The position numbers and the translations under genes were made by a program. Below are positions 7,048 to 15,388 of a stretch of 31,151 nt of DNA, piece after piece; position 1 is the stretch's first letter, and every line of letters starts with the position of its first letter. The notes beneath the pieces were generated by a model, which saw only the letters and a program-made list of their open reading frames with translations, searched no databases and had not been told where the DNA came from. Source of the DNA: Betaproteobacteria bacterium (GTDB lineage: Bacteria; Pseudomonadota; Gammaproteobacteria; Burkholderiales; Burkholderiaceae_C); contig CANFOR010000005.1 in assembly GCA_947448675.1 (NCBI GenBank), positions 1 to 31,151 of the forward strand. Reading direction: 5' to 3'.

Positions 7048-9195
7048 TTAGAAGGTGTAGGCCGCGGTGATGCCAACGAGGTTGTTGCGGCCCGGAGCGG
7101 GCTCAAAAAAGCGCCCATTGCTTTCGTTGACGATGACCGAGCCCACGTAGTTAAGGTTGGTCAGATTGTCGACGCGAATGAATTCACGCAGGGTCCAGCG
7201 GTCTATTTTTTGTGCCCACGACAGGCGCAGGTTGTAGACGTTGGCCGTGGGCGTGGTGTCGGTGTTGGCGTCGTCGGTAGCTATGGCACCGATGCGCCGC
7301 CACTCAATGGCAGCCTCCATGCCCCAGGGGCGGTGGTGCCAAGCCAGCTCGGCGTAGAGGTTGCTGCGCGGAATGCCAGGAATGCGGTTGCCTGCCGCCA
7401 CTACGGTGGTGGGGTTGGTGCAGGGGCTGGCCACACAGGTCAAAAAGCGGTTTTGGTAGGTGGCGTCGAGCATGGTGGCGGCAACGGCGGTCGTCCACGC
7501 TTCGCTGATCTTGCCTTTGAGCGAGGCCTCAAAACCCTGGCGCAGCGTTGCGCCGACGTTTTGGTAGGTGCTGCGACCACCGCTGTTGGTGAGCACAGCA
7601 ATTTCATTGGCGGTGCGGGCCTGGAAGTAAGCCACATTGGTGTGCCACTGGGGCGTGAGGTCGGCTTTCACGCCCAGCTCCCACTGGCGGCTGCTGGCGC
7701 TTTGCAGGCCAAAGTTCATGCCCGTTGCGCCATTGGCCCGGTAGGCCAGTTCGTTGAGCGTGGGGGTTTCGAAACCCTGCCCCATGGCGGCGTACAGGTT
7801 GACGGCGTCGTTGGCGTGGTAGACCAAACCCAGCGCGGGCGTGGTAGCTTGGTAGCTGACCGAGCCGCTGTCATTGCCGTTGCCGGGCACGATGTAACGG
7901 TCTGCCGAGTCAAAGGCTACGCGCGAGTGGCGCAGGCCTGCCGAGAGGCTCCAGCGCTCGGCCAGGTTCCACTGGGCTTGCACGTATTGGTCAAAGTCGC
8001 TCACGGTGTTGTTTTCGTCGCGGCGCAGGGCACCGAGCACACCCAAGTTGCTACCAATAAAGTTTTGGTAGCCTTTGCGCGCTTCTTTCAAGGTGTCGGT
8101 CGCTAAGCCCGCGGTAATGGTGAGGGGCTTGTCCATCAGCGTGGTTTGGTTGATCCAGCGGGCGTCTAGGCCCTGGTAGTGGCGGCCCAGGTCGATAACG
8201 CCGCCGGGGGACGCCGCTGCAGCTTGGGTGGCCACGGGAATGGATTGAAACTGCTGGGTGCTGCGCTCGCCCATGTAAGCAGTGAATTGCAGCGACTGGC
8301 CACCACCCAGGCGGTGGTCGAGCACCAAACCGCCCTGGGTTTGGTCTACCGATTTGCGGGTGTTAAAGCTGAGCGCCGTGGGCGTAACTTGGCGCGGGTT
8401 GGCTTGCAACTCGGCGCGAGAAAGGCCTAGCGGGTCTTGCGCATTGGGCATGGAAATGCTGTTGAGCACCACGGTTAAATTGGTAGCTTCTTGCAGCGCT
8501 ATTTTGAACTTGCCGTTAAAAGTGTCGCGCGTAGCGGCGCTGTGCGGGCGCGAGCCGTCGGTAGAAAAACCCGCCGCACTGATGTTGTACTGCACCTTGC
8601 CCTGGGTGCCGCTGAGTTTGAGGCCCAGGCGCTGCGTGCCATAGCTGCCCATTAAGGTGGTGACTTCAGCCACCGTTTGAGGGCCACCGTCTGCGGTGTA
8701 CAGGCTGATGACGCCACCCGAAGAATTGCCGTAGAGCGAGGAAAACGGGCCGCGCAAAACCTCTACGCGTTGGGCCGAGCCAATGTCAAAGTGCGAAACT
8801 TGGCCTTGGCCGTCGGGGCCGCTGGCCGGAATGCCGTCGGTATACAGCCGCAAACCGCGCACACCAAAGCTGGAGCGGGCACCAAAACCACGCGAAGAAA
8901 TTTGCAAGTCTTGCGCATAGTTTTGCCGACTTTGTGCCACCAAGCCGGGCACTCGCGACAGGGTTTCAGACAAGTTAACTTGGGCTTGCCCGGTTTGCAA
9001 AGTTTGCGCGTCAATAGCGTCCACCGAGGCGGGGGTGTCGTCTGCCGTTTGGGCTACGCCGCGCGAGGCTGAGACCACGATGGGTTTGAGCAAACGGCTG
9101 GCGTCTGGCTCGCTCAGGCTTTGCGCCGAAACGGGGTTGCTGAGGTTCAATGCCACAAAACCAGCCCAAACGCTAGCAACATGGAGTTTAGGCAT
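7048..9195 (-). CDS. TonB-dependent outer membrane receptor (1)
   Basis: This is a 22-strand outer membrane receptor with a plug, importing a ligand with TonB-ExbB-ExbD energy. The 715 residues start with a signal peptide ending near Pro-Val-Ser-Ala-Gln (about residue 25). A TonB-box-like Pro-Ile-Val-Val-Ser-Ala follows, then a plug domain (about 45-155, with Ile-Ser-Ser-Arg-Gly-Phe-Gly and Val-Leu-Arg-Gly-Pro-Phe-Ser-Ser-Leu-Tyr-Gly) and a barrel ending in a terminal Phe. The plug and barrel resemble the siderophore or metal-receptor group, but the ligand cannot be told from sequence. It lies just downstream of the PQQ dehydrogenase and cytochrome fusion, with a Fur-box-like sequence before it. 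Iron-siderophore or lanthanide-chelate uptake are both possible. Confidence 0.92.
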   Translation of the reverse strand: MPKLHVASVWAGFVALNLSNPVSAQSLSEPDASRLLKPIVVSASRGVAQTADDTPASVDAIDAQTLQTGQAQVNLSETLSRVPGLVAQSRQNYAQDLQISSRGFGARSSFGVRGLRLYTDGIPASGPDGQGQVSHFDIGSAQRVEVLRGPFSSLYGNSSGGVISLYTADGGPQTVAEVTTLMGSYGTQRLGLKLSGTQGKVQYNISAAGFSTDGSRPHSAATRDTFNGKFKIALQEATNLTVVLNSISMPNAQDPLGLSRAELQANPRQVTPTALSFNTRKSVDQTQGGLVLDHRLGGGQSLQFTAYMGERSTQQFQSIPVATQAAAASPGGVIDLGRHYQGLDARWINQTTLMDKPLTITAGLATDTLKEARKGYQNFIGSNLGVLGALRRDENNTVSDFDQYVQAQWNLAERWSLSAGLRHSRVAFDSADRYIVPGNGNDSGSVSYQATTPALGLVYHANDAVNLYAAMGQGFETPTLNELAYRANGATGMNFGLQSASSRQWELGVKADLTPQWHTNVAYFQARTANEIAVLTNSGGRSTYQNVGATLRQGFEASLKGKISEAWTTAVAATMLDATYQNRFLTCVASPCTNPTTVVAAGNRIPGIPRSNLYAELAWHHRPWGMEAAIEWRRIGAIATDDANTDTTPTANVYNLRLSWAQKIDRWTLREFIRVDNLTNLNYVGSVIVNESNGRFFEPAPGRNNLVGITAAYTF

Positions 9196-9222
9196 ACAAA
9201 CTTTCTGAATAAATTAATGAAG

Positions 9223-9241
9223 AATAATAATTCTCGCTATT
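9223..9241 (-). promoter_or_regulatory. Fur-box-like sequence before TonB receptor 1
   Basis: AATAATAATTCTCGCTATT matches 12 of 19 positions of the classical Fur consensus and lies in the AT-rich 41-bp gap before the receptor start, overlapping the end of the upstream gene. A promoter inside an operon-like run is plausible, but a match in AT-rich DNA can be chance. Confidence 0.4.
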
Positions 9242-10427
9242 TTTGAATTGTAGATAAAAAAGCGAGCAATTCACTGATGTCTTTGTCTGAATACACTTCT
9301 TTCCAGGTGGGCATGCCAGCATCGGGACGTCCATTTTTGATGGTGGTAATCGCCGTATCTTGCCAGTTTTCATGGTAGCGCGCTTTAAGGCGGCGCAAAT
9401 CGCGCTCGCTCACCGGGCTGGCACCATTGGTGCCGTGGCAGTGGGAACAAACATCGTTAAAACGTGAACGGCCAGCCGCCAGATTGGGCTCGCCAGCCGC
9501 AGCTACGGGTACAGCCGTCGCTACGGGTTGCGCTACTGGGCCGCTACTGGCTGGAGCTGGAGTAGCCGCAGGAACACTTGGCATGGCCGATTGCGCAGGT
9601 TTTACGGCGATGTCGGGCACCTCAATGGTGGTGGGTGTCGTTCCGACCAATGGGACCGATTTACGCGTAGGAAAACCGTATTTTTCAGCGAGTTTTTGTA
9701 TGTCGGTAGTCAAATCGACCAGAGCTTTGTCAATGCTTGCTGTGAGCGCTTCTTTGCTTTTGCGCACGGCTACGGCCATTTGGCCTGTGAGGCCTTCACC
9801 CGTAACGGGGGTCAACTGCCAACGGCCAGCAAAGCGTTTTTGCGCTTCATAACCAGCGCTAGGGCCCCAGAGCAAAGCAGCATCTACCTCGCCCTTATCA
9901 AGGGCTTTCAAAGCCTCCACCAGATCGAGAAAACTGGTGGTGGTGTAGCCATCATTGCGGGCTAACAAAATATGGGGGGGGGAGCCATGGATCACGGCAA
10001 TACGTTTGCCTTTGAGATCGCTCAATCCGTTAAAAGTAAAACCAGGCGCTGCCACCAGCGCGTAACTCACATCGATAAAAGAACGTGTGCGCTGCAATCC
10101 GCGCAGCTTGTAGTCGGCGTCGGCTGGCAATGCAAAGTATGCATCGCAGCCGTCGTCCATGATAGTGTTGCGCAATGCTTTGCGTTGGTTAAAACTTAAC
10201 CACCACACATAGTCAACCGATGAGCCCAGACGCTTTGCAACCAGTTCTGCGAGATCGACATACATGCCGTGCTCGCTTCCTTCGGCTTTACTAAATGGCA
10301 GGTTGTCGGGGTCGGCACACACGCGCAGGGTGTCGGCCGATGCCTGGGCTGCGCCCAGAGCACCGACGACGCATGCCGCGAGTGCAGCCCCCAACTTGAA
10401 CTTATTGCAAATCGTCATCAGGCTCAT
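9237..10427 (-). CDS. MxaJ/XoxJ-like binding protein fused to cytochrome c
   Basis: This is a periplasmic protein of 396 residues with two modules. Residues 1-31 are a signal peptide (ending Ala-Gln-Ala-Ser-Ala). Residues 33-265 form a family-3 solute-binding fold opening with Leu-Arg-Val-Cys-Ala-Asp-Pro-Asp-Asn-Leu-Pro, the hallmark of MxaJ/XoxJ proteins encoded beside PQQ methanol dehydrogenases. A Pro/Ala-rich linker (about 270-312) leads to a class I cytochrome c with Cys327-x-x-Cys330-His331 and likely distal Met372 (Gly-Met-Pro-Thr-Trp). MxaJ/XoxJ are thought to help dehydrogenase activation or assembly, and the cytochrome is the electron acceptor. Fusion suggests a dedicated docking protein for the dehydrogenase encoded 12 bp upstream. 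A C9 tract lies in the binding domain. Confidence 0.88.
   Translation of the reverse strand: MSLMTICNKFKLGAALAACVVGALGAAQASADTLRVCADPDNLPFSKAEGSEHGMYVDLAELVAKRLGSSVDYVWWLSFNQRKALRNTIMDDGCDAYFALPADADYKLRGLQRTRSFIDVSYALVAAPGFTFNGLSDLKGKRIAVIHGSPPHILLARNDGYTTTSFLDLVEALKALDKGEVDAALLWGPSAGYEAQKRFAGRWQLTPVTGEGLTGQMAVAVRKSKEALTASIDKALVDLTTDIQKLAEKYGFPTRKSVPLVGTTPTTIEVPDIAVKPAQSAMPSVPAATPAPASSGPVAQPVATAVPVAAAGEPNLAAGRSRFNDVCSHCHGTNGASPVSERDLRRLKARYHENWQDTAITTIKNGRPDAGMPTWKEVYSDKDISELLAFLSTIQK
9974..9982 (-). repeat. C9 homopolymer in coding sequence
   Basis: Nine C in a row on the coding strand encode part of Gly-Ser-Pro-Pro-His, about residue 150 of the binding-protein/cytochrome fusion. Slippage here would remove the cytochrome domain. 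It could also be a sequencing weak point. Confidence 0.8.
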
Positions 10428-10439
10428 TTCAACTCACGC

Positions 10440-12116
10440 TCAATTCAAAGTAAACACATACAGAGTGCCACCCTCTGGGCTGGCGTCAACCATCTTCTCG
10501 CCCAAGGGGCCAAAGAAGGCTGGGATCGACAGCGTACGGCCGGACACTACGGCCACATACTGCTTGCCGTCTAAGGTGTAGGTCATGGGCGCTGCACTGA
10601 TGCCAGAACCTGCATTGAACTTCCACAGGGTTTTGCCGGTTTTGGCATCCAAGGCTTTGAACCAACCTTTGATATCGCCGTGGAAGACCAAACCACCCGC
10701 CGTGCTCATGACGCCGCCGGTGAAGGGCAGTGGATCTTTGTTAAACCATACTTCTTGCTGCTTTACAGGGTCCCAGGCCTTGATGCCACCCATGTGACCG
10801 CCAGGGCCGACTTTGGCCAGGTCGAAGTTCACGCCCAGGTAGAACGCGCCACGTTTGTAGTCGGCCTGAATGCCTTCCATGTCCATGCACAGGTTCATAG
10901 TGGACAAATAGACCAAACCCGTTTGCTGGTCGTAGCTCATGGGCATCCAATTTTTGGCACCTATCAGGTTGGGACACACATCTTTGGCGTTGCGGCCAAA
11001 GCCGGGGCGTTTAGCATTGCCTGCAGCCTCGATGGGGGAGCCGGTTTTCATGTCAATGCCAGTAGCCCAATTCACACCTGCTACGTATTGTTTGGCCGAG
11101 ACCAATTTGCCAGTAGCACGGTCCAGCACATAGAAAAAGCCATTGCGGTTGGCTTGCATCAAAACAGGCGTTTTTTTACCGTCTACGGGGAGATCAGCAA
11201 ACACCAGTTCGTTCACACCATCGTAATCCCACGCATCGTGCGGGGTGAACTGGTAGTGCCAAGTGATCTTGCCCGTGTCAGCGTCCAGGGCAAGCACGGA
11301 AGCAGAGTACAGGTTGCTATACGGGCCAATATTGGAGCTGTCGTTACCGCGTACCGATGCCGACCATGGCGACGGATTGCTGGTGCCGTAGTAGACCAAA
11401 TTGAGTTTGGGATCGTAGGAACCAATGTGCCAGGCCACAGCACCGCCGTATTTACCTGAGTCACCCTTCCAGGTTTCAGAACCCTTCTCGCCGGGTGCTG
11501 GCACGGTGTAGGTGCGCCATACTTCTTTGCCGGTGGCTTGGTCGAGTGCAACAATAGAACCGCGTGCGCCATACTCACCACCGCCGTAGCCAGTGATGAC
11601 CAAGTTCTTCACCAGAGTAGGTGGCGAGGTAATGACTGAGCCTTGGGTGTAGTCCACAATCTTGGTGGCCCAGAGTTCTTTGCCGGTTTTGGCATCGACT
11701 GCAGCTACATAAGCGTCTAAGCGGCCGACGAAAATTTTTCCGTCGTTATAGGCTACGCCACGGTTGTTGACGTCGCAGCAAGCGTATTGGTCAATGCCCT
11801 TGGGTACTTCAGGCGAGTAGCGCCATTTAACTTCACCGGTTTTGGCATTGACTGCGAACAGATTTTTAGGGCCAAACGAAGAGGTGACGTAGAGTGTGTC
11901 TCCCACCAATATAGGGGTCGATTCTTGCGAGCGCAAAGAGCCCAGTTGCAAGGCCCATTCGACCTTGAGCTTGCTCACGTTCGAGGTGTTGATTTGCGCC
12001 GACTGGCTGAAACGGGTGTTGCCCGTATCGCCGCCGTAAACAGGCCAATTTTGGGCACTGGCAAATCCAGCCACGCCCAATAGCAAGCCCATTGCCAAAG
12101 GTTTAAAGAGTTTCAT
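10440..12116 (-). CDS. PQQ-dependent alcohol dehydrogenase, probable lanthanide type
   Basis: This periplasmic quinoprotein oxidises alcohols to aldehydes and passes electrons to a cytochrome c. The ATG at 12116 was chosen because GGAG lies nine bases upstream; the frame is open to a TTG at 12131, but that would place the Shine-Dalgarno sequence inside the gene. The 558-residue protein has a signal peptide (cleavage near Ala-Ser-Ala-Gln, 19-22), the vicinal disulfide pair Cys113-Cys114, metal ligands Glu181 and Asn247, and catalytic Asp297. The residue two after it is Asp299 (Trp-Asp-Tyr-Asp-Gly). In XoxF- and PedH/ExaF-type enzymes this extra Asp coordinates a lanthanide; calcium enzymes have a small residue there. 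Tryptophan-docking propeller repeats are visible. There is no C-terminal heme domain, so it is a soluble type I enzyme relying on an external cytochrome, presumably the fusion encoded next. Confidence 0.93.
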   Translation of the reverse strand: MKLFKPLAMGLLLGVAGFASAQNWPVYGGDTGNTRFSQSAQINTSNVSKLKVEWALQLGSLRSQESTPILVGDTLYVTSSFGPKNLFAVNAKTGEVKWRYSPEVPKGIDQYACCDVNNRGVAYNDGKIFVGRLDAYVAAVDAKTGKELWATKIVDYTQGSVITSPPTLVKNLVITGYGGGEYGARGSIVALDQATGKEVWRTYTVPAPGEKGSETWKGDSGKYGGAVAWHIGSYDPKLNLVYYGTSNPSPWSASVRGNDSSNIGPYSNLYSASVLALDADTGKITWHYQFTPHDAWDYDGVNELVFADLPVDGKKTPVLMQANRNGFFYVLDRATGKLVSAKQYVAGVNWATGIDMKTGSPIEAAGNAKRPGFGRNAKDVCPNLIGAKNWMPMSYDQQTGLVYLSTMNLCMDMEGIQADYKRGAFYLGVNFDLAKVGPGGHMGGIKAWDPVKQQEVWFNKDPLPFTGGVMSTAGGLVFHGDIKGWFKALDAKTGKTLWKFNAGSGISAAPMTYTLDGKQYVAVVSGRTLSIPAFFGPLGEKMVDASPEGGTLYVFTLN

Positions 12117-12144
12117 TGCAATTGTCTCCAAATGGTTATTACGT

Positions 12145-12200
12145 TTGCCTTAGAGGCAGACAGCATTTTTTTACGGGAACTTTTTTCATTGCCTAGGCAA
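12145..12200. promoter_or_regulatory. Pair of TTGCCT/AGGCAA dyads before dehydrogenase gene
   Basis: The 126-bp leader of the dehydrogenase gene holds TTGCCTAGGCAA, a perfect 12-bp palindrome (12189-12200), and TTGCCT-TAG-AGGCAG, the same half-sites with a 3-bp spacer (12145-12159). Their centres are about 42 bp apart, close to four helical turns. They look like operator sites for a dimeric regulator. No convincing sigma-70 or sigma-54 promoter was identified here. Confidence 0.45.
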
Positions 12201-12242
12201 AACCCTTGCTTGGTGGACAAGGTCGGGCATATTCTCAAAATG

Positions 12243-13247
12243 CTACACGCGCCGAATCGGCATGCGAGGGCTGGCCAGCCAGCGCCCTTTTTTGTCAACT
12301 GCCAACACGTCGACTTGCCATGCACGCGCCAGGTGCAAAATGTTTTGTGGGCGGGCCATGAACATCACTTTGGTCAAGGCATCGGCCAAGGCGCAGCTGG
12401 GTGCCGCAAGCGTGATAGACGCCCAGTGGAGCGGGGAATAACCACTGCGCGGGTCAATGATGTGGTGGTGCCGATGGTCTGTGCTGAACACCGTATGCGC
12501 GTCGGAAGACGTAGCCAGGGCGCGCCCATCGCTAACCAGGAGTGGCAAAGTGGATGGTGCAAGGGGTTTACTCGGACGTTCCAGCGCGAGCGTCCAGGTT
12601 TGCCCACTGGGGCTAACGCCCATGGGAGACCACTCTCCGGTATCAATCAAAGCATGTTCTATACCATGTGCTTGCAATTGCGCTTTGGCCTTGTCAGCGG
12701 CATAGCCCTGCGCAATTCCGTTCAATGACAAGCCCATGCCTGCTCGCATCAATTGCATGCGCTGCGGCAGCACGGCAAGCCCGCGCCAACCCACTAGCGC
12801 GCAGGCCTCGCGCAATTGCGCGGAGCTGGGAAGCAGCCCTTGTGCTTGCGCAGTCGCCCAAGTATTCCACAAAGGCTGCATGGTGATGTCAAACGCACCA
12901 GCGCTGCGCTGGCTGATGGTTTGCGACAACTGCACTGCGCGCAGTAAATCGGCATCAGGGTTTTCAAGCACGCACTGGCGATTCAATTGGCTCACAGCAC
13001 TGTTCGCATCAAACAAACTCATTTGTTGCTCTACATGGCGAATGGCCCGAACTGCTGCGTCCAAAGCTGCATCGAGTTGCAGCGGGTTTGCGTGTGCCGC
13101 GCGCAGCCAAAGGCTGGTGCCAAAGCCAATCAAGCTGCGCTCTGCCCATTGCAGACGATTCGCAGCTTGCGTCGGCGCAGTGCCCAGCAAACCAGTGCCC
13201 AAGCCCATGGCTAGGCGCAAACATTGTCGTCTTTGTAGAGCGATCAT
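12243..13247 (-). CDS. apbE: ApbE-family FAD:protein FMN transferase
   Basis: ApbE attaches FMN from FAD covalently to a Thr or Ser in target proteins, in the periplasm and with magnesium. The 334 residues begin with a signal sequence with twin arginines (Leu-Gln-Arg-Arg-Gln, then a hydrophobic stretch to about residue 28). Hallmarks are Met-Ser-Leu-Phe near 76-79, Asn-Gly-Ile-Ala-Gln-Gly-Tyr-Ala-Ala-Asp, a Thr-Ser-Ser-Asp-Ala segment and His-His-Ile-Ile-Asp-Pro-Arg-Ser-Gly near 255. The start overlaps the NosR-like gene stop by 4 nt, so the two proteins are probably made in step. The NosR-like protein, with its FMN-binding domain, is the obvious client. Confidence 0.93.
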   Translation of the reverse strand: MIALQRRQCLRLAMGLGTGLLGTAPTQAANRLQWAERSLIGFGTSLWLRAAHANPLQLDAALDAAVRAIRHVEQQMSLFDANSAVSQLNRQCVLENPDADLLRAVQLSQTISQRSAGAFDITMQPLWNTWATAQAQGLLPSSAQLREACALVGWRGLAVLPQRMQLMRAGMGLSLNGIAQGYAADKAKAQLQAHGIEHALIDTGEWSPMGVSPSGQTWTLALERPSKPLAPSTLPLLVSDGRALATSSDAHTVFSTDHRHHHIIDPRSGYSPLHWASITLAAPSCALADALTKVMFMARPQNILHLARAWQVDVLAVDKKGRWLASPRMPIRRV

Positions 13248-15388
13248 GCGCTCAATACCGGTGCAATGGGAATCACGCGCTGCGACTTTTTACGCTCTTG
13301 AATCAAAGGCAGGCAGCGTTCATCATCTTGGTGAATGGCCACGCAGTCTAGGCATTGAAAGCACTCTTTGTAGTCAACCTCACCACTGGGTTTAATCGCT
13401 TGGTATTCGCAACGGTGGCGGCAACTTTGGCAGGGCGTGCCGCATTCCACATGCCGGGGTATCCAATTCCAGCGCCGCAAAATGCCAACAGCAGCCAGGG
13501 CCGCGCCCAGCGGGCAGATATAGCGGCAGTAGCCCCTGTAAACCAGCACGCTCAATAGCAAACAGGCTGCGGCCCACAAGACATAGGGCCAGTCGCGCTG
13601 AAAATACGAACTGATGGCGGTTTTAAAGGGTTCAATTTCTACGGCTGCTTCGGCAAAAGGTGGCGCCCACCATACCGCAGCCAGAATGACGGCAAGCACG
13701 CCATACTTAATCCACTTGAGTTGCGAATCCAGCCGGGTGTGCAAATGCCGCGACTTCCAACCCAGGCGCTGCACGAGCAAACTGATGAGTTCTTGCAAAG
13801 CACCAAAGGGGCAAAGCCAGCCACAAAATGTGCCGCGCCCCCACACCAACAGCGTAATGGCCACAAAGGCCCAGAGCACAACCGTCATGGGGTCTGACAT
13901 CAAAAAGCCCAGATCACGTCCAGCCAGCAGGGACTCCAAAGCTGAAGTAATGTTGACGATGGTGAGTTGTCCCTGTGCAAACCAACCAATGAAGCCTACT
14001 GTGAATAGCAAATAAGCTACTCTGAAAATTTGCAGTCGCTCTTGCTTTGCACTTAACCATTTCTGGCGCAACAAGGCCACAGCCAAGATTGCCAGGCCCA
14101 ATACCAATACAGCCAACTCCCAAGCCCTGTTGCGCCAACTGCCCAGCCAGGCGGGCTCATAGGAACTGGCAATCCACCTGGCTGCGTCAGGTAAACGATA
14201 GGCCAGGGGGAAATCTGCACTAGCTACTTGCGCAGCAAAGCTTCCATAGCGCCGACCCAAGCGCAGGCCAATGTCAAAAGCCTGCGTGGGGTCGAGCGGC
14301 GTGGCGCGATCGATCAACAAGAAATAGGCCCGCACATCTTGCGGGTAGCCAGGAACGTTCAAGCCTTTGTCGTATGCCATGGAGCGCAGCGTTAACTCAC
14401 GCCCGCCTTGGCGTAGCACAATGGGGATGGGCGTTTGCACACGTTGGCTCTCATACGCCATTTTGGCCAAGGGGCCGCTCTCGGTCACCAGCACAGCTTG
14501 GCTGGCACCGCGCAGGTTGGCGCTCAGCTGTCGCCAGCCATCAGCATCTAGCAAGTTGCGACCAATTTGCGGTATACCGATCAAGGCCACGTACTGTTCT
14601 AAAGCCAACTCATTGGGGGCCTGGACAGCGAGCTTGTCATTGCCTTGCGCCGGTGTGCCCGCAAAGCTTTGTTCAATCTGCTGGCGTGTAAACCGCGCAG
14701 AACCAACCAGCCCCTTGTCTAACAATTCGCTCCAATCCATGACCGTGTGGCGCGCCGCCAAGCGTGGCGCGCTTGCGCTGCTGGCTTGGGTTTTGCTGCC
14801 CGCACCACCGGAGCTGAGCTCTTGCTGCGCCCGCATCACGTCCATTGCGGACTCCATAATGCTGCGGTCTATCGCTTTGACCGACACAGTACCAGCTGCC
14901 ACGCCATGCAAAGCTGCCGTGCTTTCGTCACGCTGGGTGCGGGCTTTAGGGCCAAAAATATCGATGCTGTGGTTAACCGTTAAGCCCTTGTACTGGCCCG
15001 CAAAATCATTGAGCTTGGCGGTACCCTCTGCGCTCATGAACAAAGGCTCCTTGTGGCCTATCAAACGCGCTTCTAAGAAACGCCCCTCGGGGCTGATAGC
15101 CACCAACAGATTCAAGGGCTTGCCTGAATATCCGCGCACGGGTTCAAGGTCAATCGATTCAAAGGCATAGCCTCGCAACTCCAGTTTGGGGCCGTTACGT
15201 TCAAACAAAGGCCATATCGGCAAGCCTGGGTTTTGTTCACCGACGCTCATGCTGGGTGCAAAGATTTTTTCAATATCTTTTTTGCTCAATACACCCGCTT
15301 GGGCACAGAGGGAAAATAATAAAACGAATGCGCACACAGCTACCTGCACCAGCTTGCGGTACGGTCCAGGCAAGAGGCTCAACGCCAT
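13244..15388 (-). CDS. NosR/NirI-like FMN-binding polyferredoxin membrane protein
   Basis: This 714-residue membrane flavo-iron-sulfur protein is likely to move electrons between the quinone pool and periplasmic partners. A signal segment (about 10-31) precedes a periplasmic FMN-binding domain (about 70-180). A five- to six-helix membrane region (about 415-680) carries Cys-Gly-Trp-Leu-Cys-Pro-Phe-Gly-Ala and Cys-Arg-Tyr-Ile-Cys-Pro-Leu-Gly-Ala. The tail has two cysteine clusters, Cys-Gly-Thr-Pro-Cys-Gln-Ser-Cys-Arg-His-Arg-Cys and Cys-Phe-Gln-Cys-Leu-Asp-Cys, for [4Fe-4S] centres. The usual Ser-Gly-Ala-Thr flavinylation site appears as Ala-Ala-Gly-Thr with Thr167 kept. No nosZ or nir genes are nearby, so the role is not obviously denitrification; its operon ties it to the PQQ genes. 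Confidence 0.88.
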   Translation of the reverse strand: MALSLLPGPYRKLVQVAVCAFVLLFSLCAQAGVLSKKDIEKIFAPSMSVGEQNPGLPIWPLFERNGPKLELRGYAFESIDLEPVRGYSGKPLNLLVAISPEGRFLEARLIGHKEPLFMSAEGTAKLNDFAGQYKGLTVNHSIDIFGPKARTQRDESTAALHGVAAGTVSVKAIDRSIMESAMDVMRAQQELSSGGAGSKTQASSASAPRLAARHTVMDWSELLDKGLVGSARFTRQQIEQSFAGTPAQGNDKLAVQAPNELALEQYVALIGIPQIGRNLLDADGWRQLSANLRGASQAVLVTESGPLAKMAYESQRVQTPIPIVLRQGGRELTLRSMAYDKGLNVPGYPQDVRAYFLLIDRATPLDPTQAFDIGLRLGRRYGSFAAQVASADFPLAYRLPDAARWIASSYEPAWLGSWRNRAWELAVLVLGLAILAVALLRQKWLSAKQERLQIFRVAYLLFTVGFIGWFAQGQLTIVNITSALESLLAGRDLGFLMSDPMTVVLWAFVAITLLVWGRGTFCGWLCPFGALQELISLLVQRLGWKSRHLHTRLDSQLKWIKYGVLAVILAAVWWAPPFAEAAVEIEPFKTAISSYFQRDWPYVLWAAACLLLSVLVYRGYCRYICPLGAALAAVGILRRWNWIPRHVECGTPCQSCRHRCEYQAIKPSGEVDYKECFQCLDCVAIHQDDERCLPLIQERKKSQRVIPIAPVLSA

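Noticed and set aside
12117..12131. Upstream TTG start for the PQQ dehydrogenase
   Set aside because: It would place the GGAG ribosome-binding sequence inside the gene; ATG at 12116 has proper spacing and begins a normal signal peptide.
14367..15170. 267-residue plus-strand reading frame opposite the NosR-like gene
   Set aside because: No family motif, no operon context, and it mirrors the NosR-like codons.
12243..15388. nos (nitrous oxide reduction) locus
   Set aside because: NosR-like and ApbE-like genes are present, but no nosZ, nosD, nosF, nosY or nosL is seen, and the surrounding genes are PQQ-linked.
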